Of a DNA stretch of 12,377 bases, positions 1-6,068 are shown piece by piece. Source of the stretch: Streptosporangiaceae bacterium (GTDB taxonomy: Bacteria > Actinomycetota > Actinomycetes > Streptosporangiales > Streptosporangiaceae); NCBI GenBank assembly GCA_030041195.1, contig JASHOI010000016.1:1-12377 (forward strand), in the 5' to 3' direction. The translations under genes were made by a program, and so were the position numbers. Every line of letters begins with the position of its first letter. Position 1 is the stretch's first letter. The notes below the pieces were generated by a model that had not been told where the DNA came from, did not search any database, and saw only the letters and a program-made list of their open reading frames with translations.

Positions 1-90
1 CGCCCGCATCTGCCGTCGCGCCCGCATCTGCGGTCTCCACTCGCATCTGCGCCGTCCGGCACGCATTTGTGCCCTCCGGCCCGCATCAGA
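1..90. repeat. Degenerate short tandem CGCAT repeats
   Basis: Five copies of a CGCAT core start at 5, 23, 42, 62 and 82, so the period is 18-20 bases. The first three continue as CGCATCTGC and the last two have diverged. The tract lies directly upstream of the AT-richer promoter region of the Lrp-type regulator. It may be an array of protein-binding sites at roughly two-helical-turn spacing, or the 5' end of a divergent repetitive reading frame. On the minus strand an ATG at 66-64 is preceded by GGAGGG (complement of 72-77) five bases away and stays open to the window edge, encoding arginine-rich repeats. It is too short and irregular to call a CRISPR array or a gene. Confidence 0.5.
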
Positions 91-103
91 CTTTACAAGT
101 GAA

Positions 104-119
104 TTAGTAGCCAAACTAA
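104..119. promoter_or_regulatory. Candidate operator, TTAGT-N6-ACTAA
   Basis: TTAGTAGCCAAACTAA is a 16-base inverted repeat with 5-base arms, in an AT-rich island (roughly 91-122) within GC-rich flanks. It lies about 20 bases upstream of the -35-like TTGACA of the following regulator gene. Lrp/AsnC proteins commonly bind AT-rich palindromes of about 15 bases near their own promoter, so autoregulation is a reasonable inference. The palindrome is seen directly and the binding is not. Confidence 0.4.
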
Positions 120-138
120 CCTGTTCCTGCGGAATCAG

Positions 139-166
139 TTGACAGGGGCGGCCGACGTGGCAGGAT
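139..166 (+). promoter_or_regulatory. Promoter of the lrp-type regulator / aminotransferase unit
   Basis: A perfect -35 hexamer TTGACA (139-144) is followed, 16 bases on, by CAGGAT (161-166), close to the actinobacterial -10 type TAGGAT. Transcription would begin near 173, just before the GGAGGG ribosome binding site at 175-180, giving a leader of under 20 bases. This argues against the in-frame TTG at 139 as a start codon, because that TTG is part of the -35 box. Confidence 0.5.
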
Positions 167-189
167 TGCTAATCGGAGGGAGCAATCGC

Positions 190-729
190 ATGGCGCAGAT
201 GCCGGGGACGCCCCTGGCCCCGGGCAACCGAAGGCACAGTGACGCCGCCGCATCGCGCCGCGGCAATGGGATCGGTCAGGTCCGCGTGCTCCTTGACGAT
301 ATTTCCAAGCAGATCATTGAGCAGCTGCAGCAGGACGGCCGGCGGTCGTATGCGGCGATCGGCCAGGCCGTCGGCCTGTCTGAGGCTGCGGTGCGCCAGC
401 GGGTCCAGCGGCTGATCGAGGCCGGTGCGATGCAGATCGTCGCGGTCACCGATCCGCTGACGCTGGGATTCCGCCGCCAGACCATGATCGGTATCCGGTG
501 CAGCGGGGAGCTGGAGCAGGTCGCCGACCAGCTCGCCGACATGCCCGAGATCGATTACGTGGTGATCACCGCCGGGTCCTTTGACCTGCTGATCGAAGTC
601 GTCTGCGAGGACGACGACCAACTGCTGGAGATTCTCGGCAGGGTGCGCGCGATCCCGTGCGTGACCGCGACCGAGACGTTCGTGTACCTGAAGCTGCGCA
701 AGCAGACGTACTCCTGGGGGACCAGATGA
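190..729 (+). CDS. Lrp/AsnC-family transcriptional regulator
   Basis: A 179-residue DNA-binding regulator of the Lrp/AsnC (feast/famine) family. After an unusual 33-residue polar N-terminal extension, an AsnC-type helix-turn-helix spans about residues 34-82 (LLDDISKQIIEQL, recognition helix SEAAVRQRVQRLIEAG). A ligand-binding/oligomerisation (RAM) domain follows at about 96-170, with the family-typical GSFDLLIEV at 129-137. The ATG at 190 is chosen because GGAGGG lies at 175-180. An in-frame GTG at 286 would remove the extension but has a poor ribosome binding site. The stop overlaps the next start (ATGA at 726-729), so the regulator and aminotransferase are translationally coupled, and the regulator probably controls that gene in response to an amino acid or amine. 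The effector is unknown. Confidence 0.93.
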   Translation: MAQMPGTPLAPGNRRHSDAAASRRGNGIGQVRVLLDDISKQIIEQLQQDGRRSYAAIGQAVGLSEAAVRQRVQRLIEAGAMQIVAVTDPLTLGFRRQTMIGIRCSGELEQVADQLADMPEIDYVVITAGSFDLLIEVVCEDDDQLLEILGRVRAIPCVTATETFVYLKLRKQTYSWGTR

Positions 730-2129
730 CGACTCCTTCCTCACCCGGCCAGCACGACGCCCAGGACAACGCGGCGCAGCAGGCAGCGGCCAAGCGCAAT
801 CTGTGGATGCACTTCACCCGGATGAGCTCGTACGCCGACGCCGACGTGCCGGTCATCGTGCGCGGCGAGAACCAGTATGTCTACGACCAGCACGGCAAGC
901 GCTACCTGGACGGGCTGGCCGGGCTGTTCGTCAGCCAGGTCGGGCACGGGCGCACCGAGCTTGCCGAGGCCGCGGGCCGCCAGGCCAGCGAGCTCGCCTA
1001 CTTCCCGCTGTGGTCCTACGCGAACCCGCGCGCGATCGAGCTGGCGCAGCGGCTCGCCGATCTCGCCCCCGGCGACCTTAACCGGGTGTGGTTCACCACC
1101 AGCGGCTCGGAGGCGGTGGAGTCGGCGTGGAAGCTGGCCAAGCAGTATTTCAAGGCGATCGGCCAGCCGGCCCGCTACAAGGTGCTCAGCCGGTACATCG
1201 CCTACCACGGCACCTCGATGGGCGCGCTGGCGATCACCGGCCTGCCCGCGATCAAGGAGCCGTTCGAGCCGCTGCCCCCCGGCGGTGTGCGCGTGCCGAA
1301 CACCAACTTCTACCGGGCGCCCGCGTTCGTGGCCGGCGACGTTGCCGCGTTCGGCGTCTGGGCGGCCGATGAGATCGAGCGGGCGATCCTGCGTGAGGGC
1401 CCCGAGTCGGTCGCCGCGGTATTCCTCGAGCCGGTGCAGAACTCCGGCGGCTGCTTCCCGCCGCCGCCCGGCTACTTCCAGCGGGTGCGGGAGATCTGCG
1501 ACCGGTACGGCGTGCTGCTGGTCTCCGACGAGGTGATCTGCGCGTTCGGCCGGCTCGGCTATTACTTCGGCTCGGAGCGGTACGGCTACCAGCCGGACGT
1601 GATCACGTTCGCCAAGGGGGTGACGTCGGGCTACTCGCCCCTCGGCGGCATGCTGGCCAGCGACCGGCTGATGGAGCCGTTCGCCGATGGCACCGCCACC
1701 TTCCTGCACGGGATCACGTTCGCCGGTCACCCGGTCTCCTGCGCGGTCGCCCTGGCCAACCTGGACGTGTTCGAGAAGGAGGACCTGCTCGGCAACGTCA
1801 GGGCGCACGAGGCGGCGTTCCGGGCCACGCTGGAGAAGCTGCTCGACCTGCCGATCGTCGGCGACGTGCGCGGCGACGGCTACTTCTACGGGATTGAGCT
1901 GGTCAAGGACAAGGCCACCCGCGAGACGTTCGACGACGACGAGTCCGAGCGGCTGCTGCGCGGCTTCCTGTCACAGGCGCTCTTCGACGCGGGCCTGATC
2001 TGCCGCGCCGACGACCGCGGCGACCCGGTCATCCAGCTCTCCCCGCCGCTGACCTGCACCCAGGAGCACTTCGACGAGATGGAGCAGATCCTGCGCAGCG
2101 TGCTGACGCAGGCGTGGTCCCGGCTCTGA
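726..2129 (+). CDS. Class-III PLP-dependent aminotransferase (omega-transaminase type)
   Basis: A 467-residue cytosolic fold-type I aminotransferase of class III (ornithine/omega-amino acid:pyruvate group), full length for the family. Visible motifs are the phosphate-binding TSGSEA (residues 125-130), the cofactor-ring Asp268 in SDEVICAFGR, the Schiff-base Lys297 in TFAKGVTSGYSPLGG, and HGITFAGHP (about 328-336), whose Thr331 should contact PLP from the partner subunit. The start at 726 overlaps the regulator stop by four bases. An upstream in-frame GTG at 657 lies inside the regulator and is rejected. The family transfers an amino group from a terminal amine or omega-amino acid, usually to pyruvate. 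Polyamine (putrescine) catabolism is a good candidate because related actinomycete enzymes sit beside Lrp-type regulators, but the substrate cannot be read from the sequence. No matching aldehyde dehydrogenase is in the window. Confidence 0.93.
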   Translation: MTTPSSPGQHDAQDNAAQQAAAKRNLWMHFTRMSSYADADVPVIVRGENQYVYDQHGKRYLDGLAGLFVSQVGHGRTELAEAAGRQASELAYFPLWSYANPRAIELAQRLADLAPGDLNRVWFTTSGSEAVESAWKLAKQYFKAIGQPARYKVLSRYIAYHGTSMGALAITGLPAIKEPFEPLPPGGVRVPNTNFYRAPAFVAGDVAAFGVWAADEIERAILREGPESVAAVFLEPVQNSGGCFPPPPGYFQRVREICDRYGVLLVSDEVICAFGRLGYYFGSERYGYQPDVITFAKGVTSGYSPLGGMLASDRLMEPFADGTATFLHGITFAGHPVSCAVALANLDVFEKEDLLGNVRAHEAAFRATLEKLLDLPIVGDVRGDGYFYGIELVKDKATRETFDDDESERLLRGFLSQALFDAGLICRADDRGDPVIQLSPPLTCTQEHFDEMEQILRSVLTQAWSRL

Positions 2130-2152
2130 CCGCGGTTCAGACCACGTTTCAC

Positions 2153-2176
2153 CCGGTTCGCCAGCCAACCGGCGAA
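2153..2176 (+). terminator. Weak hairpin with two alternative folds after the aminotransferase
   Basis: CCGGTT (2153-2158) can pair with AACCGG (2167-2172), or TTCGCC (2157-2162) with GGCGAA (2171-2176). The folds exclude each other and have 6-bp stems. They begin 24 bases after the aminotransferase stop, which fits a weak terminator. There is no T-run. Confidence 0.3.
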
Positions 2177-2291
2177 GAAGTTATGCATTCGTTACCGCAT
2201 AGACGTGGCCGAACGGGTCCCCCAGACGTGTCTTATATGGCGGCAGGGCACAAGCGCTGTCATCGGACGCGAGATACGCCGGGAGGGTTCG

Positions 2292-2486
2292 ATGCCCAGC
2301 AAGAGCCAGGACTGGAGCGCACTGGCAAGCCACAACGAGCGCGTTGTGGCCGCCCCTGCCGCACCGCTTCCTGGTATCCATCCGCAGCCTGATCCCGAAC
2401 CGGGCAGAACCCCAACGGTGCAGGTCAGGAACCGATTGCGGCTGCGGAAACGCGCTGGGCGGACAGGTACTGCTGCACGTGCCTGA
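2292..2486 (+). CDS. Small ORF, hypothetical 64-residue protein (doubtful)
   Basis: Not recognised. An ATG lies five bases after a strong GGGAGG (2281-2286), and the first 20 or so codons (MPSKSQDWSALASHNERVVAA) keep GC-rich third positions. After that, codon use drifts and the product becomes Pro/Arg-rich. The 3' 62 bases run antisense into the end of the proS gene on the other strand, which makes full-length coding doubtful. It may be a small true gene, a decayed 5' end of a once longer gene, or chance. The stretch 2130-2424 otherwise shows only the weak hairpin after the aminotransferase. Confidence 0.3.
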   Translation: MPSKSQDWSALASHNERVVAAPAAPLPGIHPQPDPEPGRTPTVQVRNRLRLRKRAGRTGTAARA

Positions 2487-4155
2487 CGGCCTCGGTCAGC
2501 GGTACCCGCTGCTTCTCCCCGGTCTCCCGGAAGGCGAAATCGACCACGCCCTCGGCTAGGTCGCGGCTGCCGACGCTGATCCGGCACGGGATGCCGGTCA
2601 GCTCCGCGTCCCGGTACTTCACGCCCGGGCGCTCGTCCCGGTCGTCGATCAGCGTGTCGACCCCGGCCGCCTGCAGCTCCTCGTAGAGCGTCTCGGCGGC
2701 GGCCCGGGTCGCCGTGTCCTTCGGCGTCAGCAGCACCACGTCCACCTCGGCCGGGGCCACACCCACCGGCCAGGCCAGGCCGGCGTCGTCGTGGTGCACC
2801 TCGGCCACCGCCGCCATCGCCCGCTCCACACCGATGCCGTAGCACCCCATGACCGGGGTGATCCCCGACCCGCCCGGGCCGAGCACCGAGACGCCGAACG
2901 TGTCCGTGTACTTGCGGCCGAGCTTGAAGATATGCCCGACCTCGATCGCCCGGATGATCTCCAGCGGCGCGCCGCACCGCGGGCATGGCTCGCCGGCGCG
3001 GACCTCGCGCAGGTCGATCCAGCGGCCCACGTTGATGTCGCGCGCCACGTCCACGCCGGTGAGGTGGACGTCGTCGGTGTTGGCCCCGGTGGTCATGTCG
3101 CGCCTGCCCTGCAGCGCCGGGTCGGCGATCACCGGCAGGTGGGTGACGCCGACCGCGCCGAGGCTGCCCGGCGACGCGCCCAGCGCCTCGCGGATCTCGT
3201 CCGGGTGCGCGGGCCGGATGTCGGTCGCGCCGGTGCCGTCCAGGAGCTTCTGCTCGGCGAGCGGGTGATCGCCGCGCAGCAGCACCAGGGTGGGCTGCCC
3301 GTCGATCATGTAGACGAGCGTCTTGATCTGCCGGCCGGCCGGCTTGCCATGCTGGGTCGCCAGGTCGTCGATCGTGCGCACGCCCGGCGTGTCCAGCCGT
3401 TCCGGCGCCGCCGGGCCGGCGGCGTCCTCGACCGGCGGCAGCGCCGACGTCGCCTTCTCCAGATTGGCCGCGTAGCCGCAGTCGGGGCAGTGCGCGACCA
3501 TGTCCTCGCCGGCCTCCGACGGGCACATGAACTCGATCGAGTCGCTGCCGCCCATGTTGCCGCTGGACGCCTCCACCGCCACCGCCGGGATGCCCAGCCT
3601 GGCGAAGATCCGCTGGTACGCGCCGCGGTGCGCCTCGAACGAGGCGTCGAGCCCGGCCTCGTCGATGTCGAAGCTGTAGGAGTCCTTCATCGTGAACTCG
3701 CGGACCCTGATCAGGCCGCTGCGCGGCCGCGGCTCGTCGCGGAACTTGGTCTGGAAGTGGTACCAGGACTGAGGCAGCTGCCGGTAGGAGGACAGCTCCT
3801 CCGCCAGCGTGGTCATGGCCTCCTCGTTGGTCATCGCCAGGACCAGCTCGGCGCCCTTGCGGTCGGTGAGCCGGAACATCTCCTCGCCCATCACCGCCAG
3901 CCGGCCGCTCTTCTCCCACAGCTGGGCCGGCTGCATGCAGGGCAGCAGGAACTCCTGGGCCCCGATCCGGTTCATCTCGTCACGGATGATGTTGATGACC
4001 TTGGCCCGGACCCGCATGCCCAGCGGCAGCATGCTGTAGTGGCCGGCCATGAACTGGCGGATGAACCCGCCGCGCAGCAGCAGCCGGTGGCTCGCCGCGT
4101 CGGCGTCGGCCGGGTCCTCGCGCAGGGTGGGAATGTGGAGCTGTGACCAGCGCAT
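2425..4155 (-). CDS. proS: Prolyl-tRNA synthetase, bacterial type with INS editing domain
   Basis: A 576-residue class-II aminoacyl-tRNA synthetase that charges tRNA-Pro. The catalytic core shows motif 2 in FRDEPRPRSGLIRVREFTMKD (about 138-158) and motif 3 in GCYGIGVER (437-445). Between them lies the INS cis-editing domain (about 240-375), with Lys278 in RQIKTLVY at the place of the E. coli editing-site Lys279, then LVLLRGDHPLAEQKL and the conserved GSLG and GANTDD segments. It therefore probably hydrolyses Ala-tRNA-Pro. Two CxxC pairs (223/226 and 391/394) are visible. The C-terminal anticodon-binding domain covers about 470-565. The ATG at 4155 gives the usual MRWSQLHIPTLRE opening. The longer upstream frame reads antisense into the divergent synthetase and is rejected. 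The gene is divergent from the second ProRS, and both look intact. Confidence 0.96.
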   Translation of the reverse strand: MRWSQLHIPTLREDPADADAASHRLLLRGGFIRQFMAGHYSMLPLGMRVRAKVINIIRDEMNRIGAQEFLLPCMQPAQLWEKSGRLAVMGEEMFRLTDRKGAELVLAMTNEEAMTTLAEELSSYRQLPQSWYHFQTKFRDEPRPRSGLIRVREFTMKDSYSFDIDEAGLDASFEAHRGAYQRIFARLGIPAVAVEASSGNMGGSDSIEFMCPSEAGEDMVAHCPDCGYAANLEKATSALPPVEDAAGPAAPERLDTPGVRTIDDLATQHGKPAGRQIKTLVYMIDGQPTLVLLRGDHPLAEQKLLDGTGATDIRPAHPDEIREALGASPGSLGAVGVTHLPVIADPALQGRRDMTTGANTDDVHLTGVDVARDINVGRWIDLREVRAGEPCPRCGAPLEIIRAIEVGHIFKLGRKYTDTFGVSVLGPGGSGITPVMGCYGIGVERAMAAVAEVHHDDAGLAWPVGVAPAEVDVVLLTPKDTATRAAAETLYEELQAAGVDTLIDDRDERPGVKYRDAELTGIPCRISVGSRDLAEGVVDFAFRETGEKQRVPLTEAVRHVQQYLSAQRVSAAAIGS

Positions 4156-4200
4156 GCCTGTCAGCGCCCTCTGTCGTCTCGGGAAATGTGCGTCGCCCAG

Positions 4201-4206
4201 AACATA
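4201..4206 (-). promoter_or_regulatory. Candidate -10 element for the bacterial-type proS
   Basis: Read on the minus strand this is TATGTT, a TANNNT match 45 bases before the ATG at 4155. No good -35 is visible. It lies back to back with the candidate -10 of the divergent proS at 4217-4222, so polymerase binding at one site should interfere with the other. Confidence 0.35.
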
Positions 4207-4216
4207 CCGGGTCCCG

Positions 4217-4222
4217 TACCCT
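4217..4222 (+). promoter_or_regulatory. Candidate -10 element giving a leaderless proS transcript
   Basis: TACCCT matches TANNNT and ends six bases before the GTG at 4229, so transcription would begin at or beside the start codon. No Shine-Dalgarno sequence precedes that GTG, which is what a leaderless message would show. There is no clear -35 box. Confidence 0.4.
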
Positions 4223-4228
4223 CTGGGT

Positions 4229-5668
4229 GTGGCGCGCGATGAACGCGGAGTAACCCCGCAGAGCGAGGACTTCTCCGCCTGGTACAACGAGGTCGTCTTC
4301 AAGGCTGAGCTGGTGGACCGCGGCCCGGTCCGGGGCACGATGGTGATCCGCCCGTACGGGTACCGGATATGGGAGTTGCTGCAGGCTGACATCGACCGGC
4401 GGATCAAGGAGACCGGTCACGTCAACGCCTACTTCCCGCTGCTGATCCCGGAGAGCTATCTGCAGCGCGAGGCCGAGCACGTCGAGGGCTTCGCGCCCGA
4501 ACTGGCGGTGGTCACCCACGCCGGCGGCAAGGAGCTGGAGGAGCCGCTGGTCATCCGGCCGACCTCGGAGACGATCATCGGCGAGATGATGGCCAAGTGG
4601 ATCAGCTCGCACCGGGACCTGCCGCTCCTGCTGAACCAGTGGGCGAACGTGGTTCGCTGGGAGATGCGGCCACGGATGTTCCTGCGCACCACCGAGTTCC
4701 TGTGGCAGGAAGGTCATACCGCGCACGCCGGCGAGGCCGATGCGATACGGGAGACCCTGCTCGCGCTTGATCTCTACGAGCAGGTGTCCAGGGACGTGGC
4801 CGCCATGCCGGTGATCGCCGGCGAGAAGACGCCGGGCGAGCGGTTCCCCGGTGCCCGGCGCACCTACACGGTCGAGGCGATGATGCGCGACGGGCGGGCA
4901 CTCCAGTCCGGCACGTCGCACTACATGGGCACGAACTTCGCCCGGGCCTTCAGCATCCAGTACGCCGCGGAGAGCGGCGAACTGGAACTGTGCCACACCA
5001 CCTCCTGGGGCATGAGCGCCCGCATGATCGGTGGAGTGATCATGACGCACGGCGACGACAAGGGCCTCATCCTGCCGCCGCTGCTCGCCCCCTACCAGGT
5101 GGTGATCGTCCCGATCGGCCGCGGCGAGCAGGCGGATCAGGTGCTGCCGACCGCCCGGGAGCTGGCCGGCCGGCTGAGCCGGGCCGGCATCCGCACGCAC
5201 GTGGACGACCGGCCGCAGCTGTCCCCCGGCTTCAAGTTCAACGACTGGGAGCTGCGCGGCGTCCCGCTCCGGCTGGAGCTCGGACCTCGGGACCTGGCCG
5301 CGGGCACCGCGCTGATGGCCAGCCGGCTCGGCGGCGAGAAGGTGCCGGTCTCACTGGACTCGGCACCGGCCCGGCTGAACTTCGAGCTGACCGCCTTCCA
5401 GGACCTGCTGCTGCGCCGGGCCACCGAGTTCCGCGACCAGCGAACCGCCACGGTGGACACCTGGGAGGAGTTCGCCGCGGCGGTCGCGACGGGCTGGGCC
5501 CGGGCGTTCCACTGCGGCCAGCCCGAGTGCGAGGAGGAGATCAAGGCCGCCACGGGTGCGACGCCGCGCGTCATCCCCGCGGACGGCGCTGCGGAGGAGG
5601 GGATCTGCATCCGGTGCGATGAGCCGTCCGACTACGGGAAGCGGCTCATCTTCGGCCGCGCCTATTAG
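4229..5668 (+). CDS. proS: Prolyl-tRNA synthetase, archaeal/eukaryotic (type III)
   Basis: A 479-residue ProRS of the kind found in archaea, eukaryotes and Thermus, unlike its neighbour. It begins with the typical SEDFSAWYNEVVFKAELVD, followed by VIRPTSE (108-114), motif 2 in VVRWEMRPRMFLRTTEFLWQ (141-160), and SWGMSARMIGGVIMTHGDD with GLILPPLLAP (259-288) around motif 3. An anticodon-binding domain spans about 289-390. The C-terminal domain has Cys429, Cys434, Cys460 and Cys463 arranged as a zinc site. The chain ends KRLIFGRAY, with the C-terminal tyrosine characteristic of the type. No INS editing insertion is present. The GTG at 4229 is preferred because it follows TACCCT and gives the normal N-terminus. 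An in-frame ATG at 4154 would overlap the divergent proS start. The role beside a second ProRS is unknown: housekeeping redundancy, inhibitor tolerance and condition-specific expression are all possible. Confidence 0.95.
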   Translation: MARDERGVTPQSEDFSAWYNEVVFKAELVDRGPVRGTMVIRPYGYRIWELLQADIDRRIKETGHVNAYFPLLIPESYLQREAEHVEGFAPELAVVTHAGGKELEEPLVIRPTSETIIGEMMAKWISSHRDLPLLLNQWANVVRWEMRPRMFLRTTEFLWQEGHTAHAGEADAIRETLLALDLYEQVSRDVAAMPVIAGEKTPGERFPGARRTYTVEAMMRDGRALQSGTSHYMGTNFARAFSIQYAAESGELELCHTTSWGMSARMIGGVIMTHGDDKGLILPPLLAPYQVVIVPIGRGEQADQVLPTARELAGRLSRAGIRTHVDDRPQLSPGFKFNDWELRGVPLRLELGPRDLAAGTALMASRLGGEKVPVSLDSAPARLNFELTAFQDLLLRRATEFRDQRTATVDTWEEFAAAVATGWARAFHCGQPECEEEIKAATGATPRVIPADGAAEEGICIRCDEPSDYGKRLIFGRAY

Positions 5669-5698
5669 CCTCCCGGTTGGCCGGGCCCGCCCGGAGGC
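5668..5698. terminator. Bidirectional hairpin terminator between convergent genes
   Basis: GCCTCC (5668-5673) pairs with GGAGGC (5693-5698), with a C-C mismatch and two further G-C pairs inside. Internal shorter stems (CCCGG-TTGG-CCGGG) are also possible. It fills the 37-base gap between the ends of type III proS and the dioxygenase small-subunit gene, so it can serve both. There is no T-run, as is common in high-GC actinomycetes. Confidence 0.55.
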
Positions 5699-5705
5699 GT
5701 CACGT

Positions 5706-6068
5706 TCAGGTGGAAATATCCGGGTACGGGACCTTCCAGTGACCGAGCCGCGCCGCGAATTCGCGCTGGAACGCGAGCGGCTCGGCGTAGTCGCGCTCGA
5801 ACAGCGCGATGAACAGCGTCAGCAGCAGGAAGTTGTGCGCCCCGAGCTCGAACAGCGCGACGTAGTCCTGTGTGCCGAGCGCGTCGCGTTCCGCGTCGGT
5901 GAACTCCAGCCAGGTGCTCCGCGCGCCCGCCGGGCAGTTCAGGATCAGGTTCGCCCGCTCGGACTCCCACCAGTCCACCGTGCCGCGCGGGTCGTCGCGG
6001 TAGCGCTCGACCAGCTCCGGGTCGCGGTCGATCGTGTAGAGGAACTTGTCGACCAGGTACTTGCTCAC
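5706..6068 (-). CDS. Extradiol dioxygenase small subunit, LigA-like
   Basis: A 120-residue protein resembling the alpha subunit (LigA family) of protocatechuate 4,5-dioxygenase. It has a helical N-terminus (KYLVDKFLYTIDRDPELVERY) and the family-like segment LEFTDAERDALGTQDYVALFELGAHNFLLLTLF at about 74-106. LigA-type chains cap the active site of the catalytic subunit and shape substrate choice. The GTG start at 6068 overlaps the LigB-type stop as GTGA and is preceded by GGAGGG (complement of 6078-6083). The longer upstream frame in the same phase is antisense or out of frame with the catalytic subunit gene. LigB-then-LigA is the reverse of the Sphingobium ligAB order but equals the domain order of fused gallate dioxygenases. 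The two chains together are 407 residues, close to those enzymes. Confidence 0.82.
   Translation of the reverse strand: MSKYLVDKFLYTIDRDPELVERYRDDPRGTVDWWESERANLILNCPAGARSTWLEFTDAERDALGTQDYVALFELGAHNFLLLTLFIALFERDYAEPLAFQREFAARLGHWKVPYPDIST

Noticed and set aside
1..90. CRISPR array
   Set aside because: The repeat core is only 5-9 bases, degenerate, with period 18-20, unlike CRISPR repeats of about 28-37 bases with similar-sized spacers. No cas genes are present.
139..189. In-frame TTG at 139 as the start of the Lrp-type regulator
   Set aside because: The TTG is part of a perfect -35 hexamer TTGACA and has no ribosome binding site, while the ATG at 190 follows GGAGGG.
657..725. In-frame GTG at 657 as the aminotransferase start
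   Set aside because: It lies deep inside the regulator gene. The ATG at 726 gives the 4-base ATGA overlap and the normal N-terminus.
741..1808. Long minus-strand frame opposite the aminotransferase
   Set aside because: A high-GC shadow frame rich in Arg, Ala and Gly without any recognisable domain; the plus-strand frame has all family motifs.
2284..2310. tRNA-like GGGTTCGATGCCC resembling a T-arm
   Set aside because: Only three stem pairs form, and no complementary acceptor arm, anticodon arm or D-arm is found upstream. The sequence is explained by a ribosome binding site and start codon.
2130..2424. T-box or other riboswitch controlling proS or the aminotransferase
   Set aside because: The region is downstream of both genes, and no specifier loop, T-box sequence or antiterminator fold is visible.
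2192..3919. Long minus-strand frame overlapping the bacterial-type proS in another phase
   Set aside because: Same strand as proS, but its product is Gly/Arg/Ala repeats. The proS frame carries class-II synthetase motifs throughout.
4154..4228. ATG at 4154 as the start of the type III proS
   Set aside because: It would overlap the start codon of the divergent proS and add a non-homologous leader. The GTG at 4229 gives the family N-terminus.
3980..5200. Minus-strand frame opposite the type III proS
   Set aside because: His/Arg/Leu-rich shadow translation with no domain, antisense to a clear synthetase gene.
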